The notes under the pieces are model-generated. The model ran no database searches and was not told the DNA's origin. It saw nothing but the letters and a program-made list of their open reading frames with translations. From NCBI RefSeq assembly GCF_018882385.1, contig NZ_JACVON010000002.1, forward strand, positions 496,001-560,000: a DNA stretch of 64,000 nucleotides, written 5' to 3'. Shown piece by piece: positions 8,599 through 17,543 of the stretch (position 1 is the stretch's first letter; each line of letters starts with the position of its first letter). Source of the DNA: Polynucleobacter sp. 30F-ANTBAC. Lineage in GTDB: Bacteria; Pseudomonadota; Gammaproteobacteria; Burkholderiales; Burkholderiaceae. The position numbers and the translations under genes are program-made.

Positions 8599-9639
8599 CT
8601 ATTTTTCTTTTGATGATAGTAAATCACTCATCACTTTATGTGCCCCATTGTTTATATCAAACTCAAGTTCATGGCTCATCCACCCTTTGTCCATCCAAAT
8701 TTTTCCACTCCTTGCCATAATGATTGAGAACTTAACGGCAGCAAACATTTCATAGTAGGGTAAGTGGTTTGCCTCAAACCCAGAGTGCTTTTCCCAGTGT
8801 TTTATGGTAATTTCTTTGCTTGGAAGACCTGCTAGTCTTGGTACGCCGTAGCCATAGGAGAGTGCATGATCAAGAATCAGCCACCAAGCTAGGTCGCTAA
8901 CAGGGTTTCCTAAATTGGCACCCTCCCAGTCAAGAGCGGCAACACATTTTGTTCCCTTAAATAAGCAATTTCCGAGCTTTGCATCACCCCAACATAAGGC
9001 AGTCGGTTCTGAAGACGGCTGATGTAACTTTAACCAGTCTAAACCCATCCTAATGGATGGGTAAGGTCTAGCTAAGCTTTCAGTCCAATCAAGATAGCGC
9101 TCTAGTTCTGTGAGTTTGCTTTGGAGTAAATTTTTTTCAAGGGTGTCCTTAAGTAGAAACTCAAGACCATATTGCCGCCAATCTAGCCCATTAATTTCTC
9201 CAGTCATGCCTACGCCAGACAACCAGAGATCTTCTATTTCACTGTGTGTTAGTGTATGAAGCCAGCCTTCAGAATGATAAAGAGGATTTTCATTAGGAAC
9301 TCGACCTTCTATCATTTCCATGACATAAAATTCTCTACCAAGAACGTCTAGGTCACTTTCAAAATTCCCAACTAATTTGGGTATCGGAAGTTTGCTTTTT
9401 GATAAATGCTGCTGAACTTTATACTGAAAATTTAGGTCATATGTCTCAAACAAGCTGATTTCGCTACTAGCCAGTCTAAGAACCATTCCTTTTTCTGCCA
9501 AAGCCCCATTAACTTGATGACTAACTTTAAGTATTAATGTTTCATTTGATGCACCAGCAGTTGGCTTGGAGAAATCAATAATTTTTAAAGTATTGTCTTG
9601 TAGTTGCGACTGTAACCAATTTGTTAATTTTGTTTGCAT
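8599..9639 (-). CDS. Phosphotransferase family protein (APH / ACAD10-11 kinase-like)
   Basis: Aminoglycoside-phosphotransferase-fold protein of 346 residues. The catalytic loop is CWGDAKLGN with Asp219 and Asn224, and the metal-binding Asp237 is in ALDWEGANLGNP. This subgroup (Trp in place of the His of HGD) is the one that occurs fused to or beside acyl-CoA dehydrogenases, as in ACAD10/11 and in LvaA of Pseudomonas putida, which phosphorylates 4-hydroxyacyl-CoA. Here three dehydrogenase genes lie within 9 kb. Phosphorylation of a hydroxylated pathway intermediate is therefore plausible, antibiotic resistance unlikely. It is separated by two bases from both neighbours in the operon. Confidence 0.8.
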   Translation of the reverse strand: MQTKLTNWLQSQLQDNTLKIIDFSKPTAGASNETLILKVSHQVNGALAEKGMVLRLASSEISLFETYDLNFQYKVQQHLSKSKLPIPKLVGNFESDLDVLGREFYVMEMIEGRVPNENPLYHSEGWLHTLTHSEIEDLWLSGVGMTGEINGLDWRQYGLEFLLKDTLEKNLLQSKLTELERYLDWTESLARPYPSIRMGLDWLKLHQPSSEPTALCWGDAKLGNCLFKGTKCVAALDWEGANLGNPVSDLAWWLILDHALSYGYGVPRLAGLPSKEITIKHWEKHSGFEANHLPYYEMFAAVKFSIIMARSGKIWMDKGWMSHELEFDINNGAHKVMSDLLSSKEK

Positions 9640-9641
9640 AG

Positions 9642-10793
9642 TTAGATGTCAAATTCAGGCCAGTTCCCTTTGATAAAGCTTTGGCAGATACCCCAGCCTT
9701 CTAGACCGGATGCTTCATCCCAAACTTCTATTAAACAATCTCTAAATTGATTGAGTCTCTGAGCATTCTCTTTCGTTGAGCAATCCTCAAAATACTCGCC
9801 TTCAATATGGAGCGGGCCACGCCAAGATCCGTGGTGCTTGCCATCAAATCCTAAGTAAAGTCCTGCACCTAAGTGGAAGCCGGTATCACTGATTTTTTTA
9901 AAATTAAGCTTCGATGTGGAGCCGTCAGTAAAGTTGATGTCAAAATGACCATTCAATAATCTGAAATTATGGGGGTTAAATTTCAGATGAGGCTTCATTG
10001 AGCTAATTTGAACTGCGGGTAGATTCTGAAATTCTTTATTACCTTGCAACTTTTCTAATTTAAATTGAGGGCTTCTGTACTGGAGGTAGTATTGAAATAG
10101 GCCTGAATACTCACCATCACGATTGACGAGTAGCATGGGGTTCCATAGGGCTAATATATCAACGCTGGCATTACCATCAGGATTTTCTTCTTCTAAATCT
10201 GTCATTGGATTGCCAACACCAGGCCTTATGCCCCATGAATGATCTCTCACCATAAACCAGTCGTCTGGGTTAATTTCTGTCCGTTGGTGATCAATCTCTA
10301 CCCAACCTGAGGCTAAGCCTATTTGATGGTAACGAATTTGATTGGCTGAATGCCTTATGCCACTTAGAACTCTTCGATCCTCCCGCTCCTCAAGTTGACA
10401 AGGTAAAACCCCGGTTAGGGTTACATCAAAAGAAATGTTGTGAACAGAGTTTTTTTCGAGAGTGACTCGAATACTATTTAGTGGCTCAATAATTTCATAT
10501 TTAATTGGACCAACATTAATGGTGTCAACATCGCTATTGAGTGATCTACTAGCTCTGATTGTCCACTGCTCCAGATTTCTTGAGATCCCGGCATAGGCGT
10601 CTACAACATTCCTGTTTGTGTATTTGCCAAATCCAAAGCTAATCTGTAAAGAACCGTCTTTGGCACCTAAAGTTCCACAAACCTTTTCCGTCCATGAGTA
10701 ATCACTTTGTAAAACAGTTGAAAAAGTATCAACAATTTGATGTGTAAAGCCCTCATCTGCTGCGATTAGTCCACCGATAGTCCCTGAATTCAT
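9642..10793 (-). CDS. CrtC/AttH-like (DUF7064/7065-type) protein
   Basis: Protein of 383 residues with no signal peptide. The segment WFMVRDHSWGIRPG near residue 190 is the hallmark of a lipocalin-like double-domain family related to hydroxyneurosporene synthase (CrtC) and AttH; the family label is from memory. CrtC hydrates a carbon-carbon double bond, but most relatives next to steroid- or isoprenoid-type genes are uncharacterised. It is the first gene of the operon with the kinase-like and EthD genes, and is divergent from etfB across 174 bases. A role in binding or hydrating a hydrophobic substrate is a guess. Confidence 0.5.
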   Translation of the reverse strand: MNSGTIGGLIAADEGFTHQIVDTFSTVLQSDYSWTEKVCGTLGAKDGSLQISFGFGKYTNRNVVDAYAGISRNLEQWTIRASRSLNSDVDTINVGPIKYEIIEPLNSIRVTLEKNSVHNISFDVTLTGVLPCQLEEREDRRVLSGIRHSANQIRYHQIGLASGWVEIDHQRTEINPDDWFMVRDHSWGIRPGVGNPMTDLEEENPDGNASVDILALWNPMLLVNRDGEYSGLFQYYLQYRSPQFKLEKLQGNKEFQNLPAVQISSMKPHLKFNPHNFRLLNGHFDINFTDGSTSKLNFKKISDTGFHLGAGLYLGFDGKHHGSWRGPLHIEGEYFEDCSTKENAQRLNQFRDCLIEVWDEASGLEGWGICQSFIKGNWPEFDI

Positions 10794-10967
10794 TTTTCAA
10801 CTTTCCCTAGAGCTTTCCATTTTTGTAGAATAGCTGATGATTTTTTGGGGGTAAATGGGGAGTTTGGACAATTTTTAATTTTTCTTCAATATGGTCTAAA
10901 TGGATGATGAAAACGGACTTTTAAGGGTTTATCCTAAGAACTGATTATTTAAAACAATTTATATATT

Positions 10968-11717
10968 ATGAAAATATTAGTTGCTGTTAAAAGAGTCGTT
11001 GATTACAACGTTAAAGTTCGGGTTAAATCAGATCAGACTGGTGTTGATATTGCTAACGTCAAGATGAGTATGAACCCTTTTGACGAAATCGCCGTTGAAG
11101 AAGCCGTTCGCCTGAAAGAGGCTGGAGTGGCCACCGAAGTGATTGCTGTTTCTTGTGGCGTTGCAGCTTGCCAGGAAACTCTCAGAACAGCTATGGCTAT
11201 CGGCGCTGATAGAGGTATTTTGGTTGAGACGGATGCTGATTTACAGCCCTTGGCCGTTGCTAAAATTTTAAAAGCTCTTGTGGATAAAGAGCAGCCTCAA
11301 TTAATGTTCTTAGGTAAGCAGGCAATTGATGATGACAGCAATCAAACCGGTCAAATGTTGGCTGCCTTATTAGGTTTACCTCAGGCTACCTTTGCTTCAA
11401 AAGTTCAAGTTGCTGATGGAAAAGCGACTGTCACTCGCGAGATTGATGGTGGTTTAGAGACCTTGGCATTGACATTGCCTGCTGTGGTAACCACTGACTT
11501 GCGCTTGAACGAACCGCGTTATGTCACATTACCTAACATCATGAAGGCCAAGAAAAAACCTTTGGACACAGTCAAGCCAGAAGACTTAGGTGTTGATGTG
11601 GCACCCCGTATTAAGACTATTAAAGTAGAAGAGCCACCTAAGCGCAGTGCAGGTGTGATGGTAGCTGATGTTAAGACATTGGTTGAAAAACTAAAAAATG
11701 AAGCAAAGGTGATCTAA
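10968..11717 (+). CDS. etfB: Electron transfer flavoprotein beta subunit
   Basis: EtfB of 249 residues ([20 protein letters not shown] start; [31 protein letters not shown]). With EtfA it forms the FAD- and AMP-containing heterodimer that takes electrons from acyl-CoA dehydrogenases and passes them to ETF-ubiquinone oxidoreductase. The start codon is the conserved family start, but no Shine-Dalgarno sequence is visible in the AT-rich 25 bases before it. EtfA begins on the base after its stop. Its place amid dehydrogenase genes suggests it serves this pathway and perhaps general beta-oxidation. Confidence 0.95.
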   Translation: MKILVAVKRVVDYNVKVRVKSDQTGVDIANVKMSMNPFDEIAVEEAVRLKEAGVATEVIAVSCGVAACQETLRTAMAIGADRGILVETDADLQPLAVAKILKALVDKEQPQLMFLGKQAIDDDSNQTGQMLAALLGLPQATFASKVQVADGKATVTREIDGGLETLALTLPAVVTTDLRLNEPRYVTLPNIMKAKKKPLDTVKPEDLGVDVAPRIKTIKVEEPPKRSAGVMVADVKTLVEKLKNEAKVI

Positions 11718-12653
11718 ATGACTTCGCTCGTAATCGCAGAACACGATAATCAATCTTTAAAACCAGCCACATTAAATACAGTGACAGCTGCTCTCGCTTG
11801 TGGTGCAGAGGTGCATGTATTGGTCGCTGGATATCAGGCTAGTCCTGCCGCAACAGCTGCATCACAAATCAATGGTGTGACTAAAGTTATCCACATTGAT
11901 GCCGCACATTTAGAACATCAGCTCAGTGAGAATTTGGCCAATCAAGTCCTAGCTATTGCATCAACTTATTCTCATATTCTTGCGCCTGCAACGGCCATTG
12001 GTAAAAATGTATTACCTAGAGTGGCTGCAAAATTAGATGTTGCGCAAATATCAGATGTTACAAAAGTTTTATCTGTTGATACGTTTGAGCGCCCAATTTA
12101 TGCCGGCAATGCTATTGCTACTGTGCAAGCAACTGATGCAGTAAAAGTTATTACAGTTCGTACAACCGGATTTGATGCGGCACCTGCTTCAGGTGGTTCA
12201 GCAACTATTGAGCTGGGTTCTGTTGTTGCTGATGCAGGTCAATCAAGCTTTATTGGCAAGGAAGTTAGTAAGTCGGATCGTCCTGAGTTAACTGCGGCAA
12301 AAATTATTGTATCTGGAGGACGTGCTTTAGGTTCTAGTGAGCAATTTAGAGCTGTTATGGAGCCTTTGGCCGATAAATTAGGTGCGGCTATGGGTGCATC
12401 TCGTGCAGCTGTTGATGCTGGTTTTGTGCCCAATGATTATCAAGTTGGTCAAACTGGAAAAATTGTTGCTCCTCAACTTTATGTGGCGGTTGGCATCTCT
12501 GGCGCTATTCAGCATTTGGCTGGCATGAAAGATTCAAAAGTGATTGTTGCGATTAATAAAGATCCAGAAGCACCTATATTTAGCGTTGCTGATTATGGTT
12601 TGGTGGCTGATCTATTTACAGCGGTACCAGAATTAATTGCTGAGTTGGGTTAA
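11718..12653 (+). CDS. etfA: Electron transfer flavoprotein alpha subunit
   Basis: EtfA of 311 residues. The N-terminal half is the ETF fold; the C-terminal FAD domain has [12 protein letters not shown] near residue 195, [20 protein letters not shown] near 248-267, and the final [21 protein letters not shown]. Coupled with etfB with no intergenic base. It carries the FAD that receives electrons from the dehydrogenases encoded at 4828, 16368 and 17540. Standard length, no oddity. Confidence 0.95.
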   Translation: MTSLVIAEHDNQSLKPATLNTVTAALACGAEVHVLVAGYQASPAATAASQINGVTKVIHIDAAHLEHQLSENLANQVLAIASTYSHILAPATAIGKNVLPRVAAKLDVAQISDVTKVLSVDTFERPIYAGNAIATVQATDAVKVITVRTTGFDAAPASGGSATIELGSVVADAGQSSFIGKEVSKSDRPELTAAKIIVSGGRALGSSEQFRAVMEPLADKLGAAMGASRAAVDAGFVPNDYQVGQTGKIVAPQLYVAVGISGAIQHLAGMKDSKVIVAINKDPEAPIFSVADYGLVADLFTAVPELIAELG

Positions 12654-12697
12654 TACACTTAGCAGTTTTTTAAATTAATCACTCAAAGGAGTGTGCG

Positions 12698-14209
12698 GTG
12701 AATAAAAGAAGATTTTTGCAGGTAAGTGGTTTAGTTTCACTATCCACTGTAGCCCCAGTATCTTGGTCTAAATCTTCATCGCACATGTCTTTTGCGGAGT
12801 ATCGAAAACTCGATGCTCTTGCTTTAGCTGAACTCATTAAGAAAAAAGAAATTGCGCCAACTGCTGTTTTAGATCTTGCTTTGCAGCGCGCTAGGGAAGT
12901 TAATCCCAAATTAAATGCTATTACGTATTGGCATGAGGATTACGCTAGAAAACAATTAACTGAAAAAGTAGAAGGTGTGTTTGCTGGGGTTCCTTTTTTA
13001 TTAAAAGATCTCAACACGCATCTTGCAGGAACAAAAACCAGCAATGGATCTAAATTTTTCCATGACGTTCAATCAAATGTGGACAGTACATTGGTTAAGC
13101 GTTACAAAAAAGCTGGTTTGATTTTCTTCGGAAAAACCGCTTCTCCAGAGTTTGGTGGAACACCAACAACGGAATCAGTTTTATGGGGGGCAACAAGAAA
13201 CCCTTGGAATTTAGAATACAGCACAGGGGGATCTTCTGGCGGTGCCGCAGCAGCAGTTGCTGCAGGAGTTTTGCCAGTTGCCCACGCAACGGATGGGGGC
13301 GGCTCTATTCGAATCCCAGCAGCTTGTTGCGGTTTATTTGGACTTAAACCAAGTAGAGCTAGGTTACCGATGGGGCCTAATGCACTTGAAGGTTGGTTGG
13401 GTTTGAGTGCACCCCACGTTGTGTCCAGAACTGTGAGAGATTCTGCTGCGTTTTTAGATATTTCTCACGGTCCAGAATTTGGTTCGAGAGTTCAACCTAA
13501 GGATTTTGTGAATTCTTTTTTAAAAGATATCTCTAATCCTAAAAATTACAGAAAATTAAGAATTGGTTGGCTTGATAAAAATCCACTAGGATTACCTGTT
13601 GATCCTGAAGTTGATCTTGCGATGCAAAAGACGGCTAAATTATGCGAATCAATTGGACATATTGTAGAACCAGTTAGATTACCCATCGACTATCAAGGAT
13701 TTTTAGGTAGCTTTGGATTTTTGACAGGTGCCGGTATGTTGAGTGCCGTTAAAGCTCGAGAAAAGGTTTTGGGTCGTGCTGTAACTCCTGATGATTTAGA
13801 GCCCTTGACTATGCGGGCTGTTGAAAAAGCCAAGCAGGCCGGCTCTGTGGATTTATACAATGCACGTCAGCAGTTAGATATCACTGGTTTGCAAATGGAT
13901 CAGTTTATGGTCAAGTATGACCTGATATTGTCCCCCGTATTTTCAAGCCTAACCCCCAAGCTCGGAGAGTTATCTCTCAATCAGCCATTTGAGTCTTTTG
14001 TCAAAGGCGCAATGGCATTTGCATCTTATTCAAGTTTATATAACGCAACGGGTCAGCCTGCCATGTCAGTACCCTTGTTTTGGAGTCAATCAGGATTGCC
14101 AATTGGATCCATGTTTGCTGGCAGGTATGGCGAAGAACATGTTTTATTAAGATTAGCCAGACAGTTAGAGCTATCTTTGCCATGGATCAATAAATATCCC
14201 AATATCTGA
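12698..14209 (+). CDS. Amidase signature family enzyme, probably exported
   Basis: Amidase of 503 residues with the Ser-cisSer-Lys triad: Lys103 (LLKDL), Ser179 (GGSSGG) and Ser203 (GGGSIR), the 24-residue serine spacing being standard. It hydrolyses an amide bond of unknown substrate. The N-terminus MNKRRFLQVSGLVSL carries a KR-x-FL sequence close to the twin-arginine consensus followed by a hydrophobic stretch, so Tat export is possible. The start is GTG, preceded by AAAGGAG at 12687-12693. It sits between etfA and a Cache-like exported protein; release of a conjugated (amide-linked) side chain before uptake would fit, but that is inference. Confidence 0.82.
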   Translation: MNKRRFLQVSGLVSLSTVAPVSWSKSSSHMSFAEYRKLDALALAELIKKKEIAPTAVLDLALQRAREVNPKLNAITYWHEDYARKQLTEKVEGVFAGVPFLLKDLNTHLAGTKTSNGSKFFHDVQSNVDSTLVKRYKKAGLIFFGKTASPEFGGTPTTESVLWGATRNPWNLEYSTGGSSGGAAAAVAAGVLPVAHATDGGGSIRIPAACCGLFGLKPSRARLPMGPNALEGWLGLSAPHVVSRTVRDSAAFLDISHGPEFGSRVQPKDFVNSFLKDISNPKNYRKLRIGWLDKNPLGLPVDPEVDLAMQKTAKLCESIGHIVEPVRLPIDYQGFLGSFGFLTGAGMLSAVKAREKVLGRAVTPDDLEPLTMRAVEKAKQAGSVDLYNARQQLDITGLQMDQFMVKYDLILSPVFSSLTPKLGELSLNQPFESFVKGAMAFASYSSLYNATGQPAMSVPLFWSQSGLPIGSMFAGRYGEEHVLLRLARQLELSLPWINKYPNI

Positions 14210-14270
14210 TGAACCCATATGGGAGAATAGCCAAGTATTCAAATTATCGATTGATATGAAAGGTGGTTAT

Positions 14271-14747
14271 ATGTTGAGTTTTATTAGATCAATTTTTCTA
14301 GCAAGCTTTGTATTGATAAGCAGTCTATATTCCGTTGCTCAAGCTCAAGTTCCCAGTCCATCAAGTGAATCACGAGCAGATGCTGAGCAACTGCTTTTAA
14401 AGGCTATTAAAAAAGTTGGTAAAGAGGGTAAAGGCGCATTTCCAGCTATTAATAACCCGAAAGGCGAGTTTGTTAAGGGCGAGTTATATGTGTTTGTGGT
14501 TGGTAAAGAGGATGGATTATTTTATGCGCATGGTGTTGCAGCAGGGCTCGTTGGAACGGATGCCAAAGTGTTATTAGATCCTGATAATCGTTTTATTATC
14601 CAAGAAATGTTGGCAATGGCTAAGCAAAAAGATAGCGGGCAAATTAGCTATGTCTGGAAGAATCCATCATCTAATAAATTACAAGCCAAAACAACTCGTT
14701 TTGAGGTTGTAGGTAAATATATTGTTGCGGTTGGTTTTTATAACTAA
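14271..14747 (+). CDS. Exported Cache-domain-like protein
   Basis: Small protein of 158 residues from the ATG at 14271, which has AGGTGG just upstream; an in-frame ATG at 14256 is the alternative. A signal peptide (hydrophobic core FLASFVLISSLYSVAQAQ) precedes a single domain with FVVGKEDGLFYAHGV, LLDPDNRFIIQEMLAMAKQKDSGQISYVWKNP and VVGKYIVAVGFY, the pattern of single Cache domains in periplasmic sensors. It has no membrane-anchored signalling domain, so it may act as a soluble small-molecule binder. It follows the amidase by about 60 bases. Confidence 0.65.
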   Translation: MLSFIRSIFLASFVLISSLYSVAQAQVPSPSSESRADAEQLLLKAIKKVGKEGKGAFPAINNPKGEFVKGELYVFVVGKEDGLFYAHGVAAGLVGTDAKVLLDPDNRFIIQEMLAMAKQKDSGQISYVWKNPSSNKLQAKTTRFEVVGKYIVAVGFYN

Positions 14748-14795
14748 TTTAGTTTTAGCGGAATAGTGCATTAGTAATCTTTTAAAGGAGTAGTT

Positions 14796-15554
14796 ATGGC
14801 GCGTCTTGATGGCAAAGTGGCAATTGTGACTGGTGGAGCAGTTGGTGTTGGTCAAGCAACAGTTGAGTTGATGGTTAAAGAAGGCGCCAAAGTTGCCATC
14901 GTTGATCTTCAAGAGGAAAAAGGTAAGGCCCTTGCTGAGAGACTTGGTTCATCGACAATATTTATTAAAGGTGACGTAACGAAAGAAGATGACTGGAAAA
15001 GTATATTTGATCAGACCATAGCTAAATTTTCCGCTGTCAACATATTGGTTAATAACGCTGGTATTTTGATGAGAAACCCTATTGATCAAGAAAGCCTAGA
15101 AAATTTTCAAAAAATTATGACGGTGAATGCCCAAAGTGTTTTTTTGGGTTCTAAGTATGCAGTGAATGCCATGAAGTCAACGGGTGGTGGATCGATCATT
15201 AATCTCTCCTCTTTTGCCGCAATTGCTGGAATGAGTCAATTTGCTGCTTATTGTGCATCCAAGGGCGCTGTAGCGGCATTAACACGAAGTATTGCGTCTT
15301 ATTGTAGAACCATGAAGTATCGAATTAGATGTAATTCTGTTCATCCTGATGGCATTTTGACTGATATGACGAGAGCCACTATGCCTGAGGGTGTCGATGC
15401 TGCGCAATTCACCATTGATATAGATCCTATGAATCGGATGCATCAACCACTTGATATTGCAAATGGTATTTTGTATCTTGCTAGCGATGAGTCAAGGGGT
15501 GTTAATGGTATCGAGCTAAGAATCGACAGTGGTCAATTTATCATGGGTGATTAA
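14796..15554 (+). CDS. SDR family oxidoreductase
   Basis: Classical SDR of 252 residues: TGGAVGVG at 12-19, NNAG at 86-89, Ser138/Ser139, Tyr152 and Lys156 (YCASK), and the end IDSGQFIMGD. It resembles the 3-alpha/20-beta-hydroxysteroid and cyclohexanol dehydrogenase type and uses NAD, judged from Asp37 at the end of beta-2 (VDLQ). A strong AAAGGAG (14784-14790) precedes the ATG. Context suggests oxidation of an alicyclic alcohol in the same catabolic block. Convergent with the DUF2889 gene. Confidence 0.8.
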   Translation: MARLDGKVAIVTGGAVGVGQATVELMVKEGAKVAIVDLQEEKGKALAERLGSSTIFIKGDVTKEDDWKSIFDQTIAKFSAVNILVNNAGILMRNPIDQESLENFQKIMTVNAQSVFLGSKYAVNAMKSTGGGSIINLSSFAAIAGMSQFAAYCASKGAVAALTRSIASYCRTMKYRIRCNSVHPDGILTDMTRATMPEGVDAAQFTIDIDPMNRMHQPLDIANGILYLASDESRGVNGIELRIDSGQFIMGD

Positions 15555-15571
15555 TTATTTAGATCTATGAA

Positions 15572-16351
15572 TTAATCATCTAAGAATTTCAACATCTCAT
15601 CGGGTGTTGAACTGAAGTCTTTGATGATATGTGTTGGTAGTGAATCTTTTTGATGCTCGGCTTGAAAAGTAAAGCAAGTACCTAATTGACCAGGCGCCAC
15701 AATAGGAATAGTGGCATATTTCTTTGCCATAGCCTGCATGTCATATCTTCCTGAATTAGAGACAAAAATACCCATTTGTAAAACAAATGCGGCCTCTAAA
15801 AAGTCACCATCAAAAGCAGTTGCTGCCCATTTTCCAAAGCCAGCCAAGTATGGTTTTCCTGACATTTCTGCAGGTTCAACAATGCTAGATTGGTTGATTA
15901 GCCAAGCGTGCATGACTTGCCCATCCAGCTTTACTTGAGCAACAGTTTGCCCTTCATTAAAGTCAGGAATTTGAATGCTGTAAGTTCGATTATTAGCTTC
16001 CCCAAGCGCATGGCTAACTGATAATCCAAGAAGATCATGCAGGTGAGTGCATTGCCATTTGGGGTCTTGGTAAGCTCTAAATTTAGCTCTTTCAACTGTT
16101 AACTCTTGACCAATAAATTTTTTCAATTGCGCTGCTGATTCGGGACATTTTTTCATGGGGTGTCTGAACCACTCAGCTTGCACATCAGTAATCAACTTAC
16201 CATCATGATGTACATACAATTTACAGGCGTGTACTGTATCTTCTAAACCCGCAATAACTAGACGATCTTGTTTTTTTAGTTTGATAGATCTTCTAAAAAT
16301 GGCTTTTCCATAGTTAGGGTTGTAGATCGTCTCAGGGTAAACGTTATTCAT
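15572..16351 (-). CDS. DUF2889 domain-containing protein
   Basis: Protein of 259 residues matching the DUF2889 pattern: FRRSIKLKKQDRLVIAGLED, HHDGKLITDVQAEWFRHP, KKCPESAAQLKKFIG and CTHLHDLLGLSVSHAL. No enzymatic motif is recognised; conserved Cys and His residues (CTHLHD) could bind a metal. Genes of this family often lie in clusters for degradation of steroid-like compounds, which fits here; that association is recalled, not checked. It is last in a minus-strand run behind the two acyl-CoA dehydrogenases, with 16 bases between. Confidence 0.65.
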   Translation of the reverse strand: MNNVYPETIYNPNYGKAIFRRSIKLKKQDRLVIAGLEDTVHACKLYVHHDGKLITDVQAEWFRHPMKKCPESAAQLKKFIGQELTVERAKFRAYQDPKWQCTHLHDLLGLSVSHALGEANNRTYSIQIPDFNEGQTVAQVKLDGQVMHAWLINQSSIVEPAEMSGKPYLAGFGKWAATAFDGDFLEAAFVLQMGIFVSNSGRYDMQAMAKKYATIPIVAPGQLGTCFTFQAEHQKDSLPTHIIKDFSSTPDEMLKFLDD

Positions 16352-16367
16352 AGTGTCTTTTTAACAT

Positions 16368-17543
16368 CTATCTGGCATCACGTGGCATTTTTAAGCTTCT
16401 TTCAGCAATAATATTTAATTGAATTTCATTGCTGCCAGCATAAATGGTGTCTGATTTACTGTTTAACCAAATTTGTTCTAAATTAATGGCCTGATGATTA
16501 GGTTGCTCATGACTACCTAATTCTAGGCCAATGACGTTAATGGCAAGTTTTCCTAAATCTCTTCTCCAGTTTGACCATAAGTATTTAGAAATACTGGTCG
16601 CTCTTTCGTCAGAGTTTGGGTCTGAAACCCTTAAGGCATGACTTCTAAGAGTTTCTAAACCAAGAGCCAAAGAAGCAATTTTTTGTCTAAATATAGGATC
16701 GTTGGCCATTCCATTATGTTTGGCAAATTCAATTAATTGACCAAGTTCTCTTTTGAATTGTGCTTGCTGACCTAATGTTGAAACGCCACGCTCGTAGGCT
16801 AACAATGCCATGGCTACTTTCCAGCCATCTCCCGGAGAGCCAAGGTGAAGACTACCTTCCGTTCTAGCATTATCAAAAAACACTTCATTAAACTCAGAGC
16901 CCCCAGTAATTTGTTTGATGGGCCTAATTTCAATTCCGGGTTGATCCAATGGGACGAGTAAGAGTGTTAATCCTTTATGACGCTCAGAATTGGCTTCAGT
17001 TCGAGCTAAAACAAAAATCCAGTCGGCTTCGTGAGCCCAGGAGGTCCAAATCTTTTGGCCATTGATGACCCAGTCACCATTGTTAGGGTCTATTTCGCCT
17101 TTAGTTCTAATGGCTGCCAAATCAGATCCAGCACCAGGCTCTGAGTATCCTTGAGCCCAATAGGCTGTCCCATTTAAAACGCCTGGCAGAAAACGCTCTT
17201 GCTGAAGAGCTGTACCGTACTCCATGAGTGTTGGAGCTAACAGGTGCTCGCCAATATGACCAATTCTTCCCGGACCTCCGCAGCGGACATATTCCTCATG
17301 AAAAATAATTTCATGAGATAAAGGAAGCTCTCTTCCGCCAAACTCTTTTTTCCAACCTAGGCCTATCCATTTTCCTAAAGCCAGCTGTTGTTCCCATTTT
17401 TTCGCGAGATCGGCATCAAAGCCTGGATAGCCAAAACCAGCAGCATTTCTTAACTGTTCATATTCATCACAAAGATGAGATGCCATCCAAGATCTTACTT
17501 CTTCACGGAATAATTTTTCAGATGATGTTTCTTCTAGATTCAT
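16368..17543 (-). CDS. Acyl-CoA dehydrogenase, predicted catalytic subunit of a pair
   Basis: 391 residues from the ATG at 17543, which overlaps the upstream stop as ATGA; a longer frame reaching 17594 would run into the neighbour. The substrate/FAD motif GYSEPGAGSD is at 132-141, and ING-x-KIWTSWA at 160-170. The YEG glutamate of the medium-chain type is Ala in IYAGSNEIQ, but Glu251 in LLAYERG lies where isovaleryl-CoA dehydrogenase has its base. The neighbour lacks both positions. The pattern matches the alpha2beta2 dehydrogenases (FadE/ChsE pairs) used for steroid side chains in actinobacteria. Confidence 0.85.
   Translation of the reverse strand: MNLEETSSEKLFREEVRSWMASHLCDEYEQLRNAAGFGYPGFDADLAKKWEQQLALGKWIGLGWKKEFGGRELPLSHEIIFHEEYVRCGGPGRIGHIGEHLLAPTLMEYGTALQQERFLPGVLNGTAYWAQGYSEPGAGSDLAAIRTKGEIDPNNGDWVINGQKIWTSWAHEADWIFVLARTEANSERHKGLTLLLVPLDQPGIEIRPIKQITGGSEFNEVFFDNARTEGSLHLGSPGDGWKVAMALLAYERGVSTLGQQAQFKRELGQLIEFAKHNGMANDPIFRQKIASLALGLETLRSHALRVSDPNSDERATSISKYLWSNWRRDLGKLAINVIGLELGSHEQPNHQAINLEQIWLNSKSDTIYAGSNEIQLNIIAERSLKMPRDAR

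Noticed and set aside
8599-9639. Aminoglycoside resistance gene
   Set aside because: The WGD-type catalytic loop and dehydrogenase neighbours point to the ACAD10/11-LvaA kinase group.
15549-15577. Terminator between convergent SDR and DUF2889 genes
   Set aside because: The inverted repeat is AT-only with a 13-base loop and no T-run, so it is weak support.
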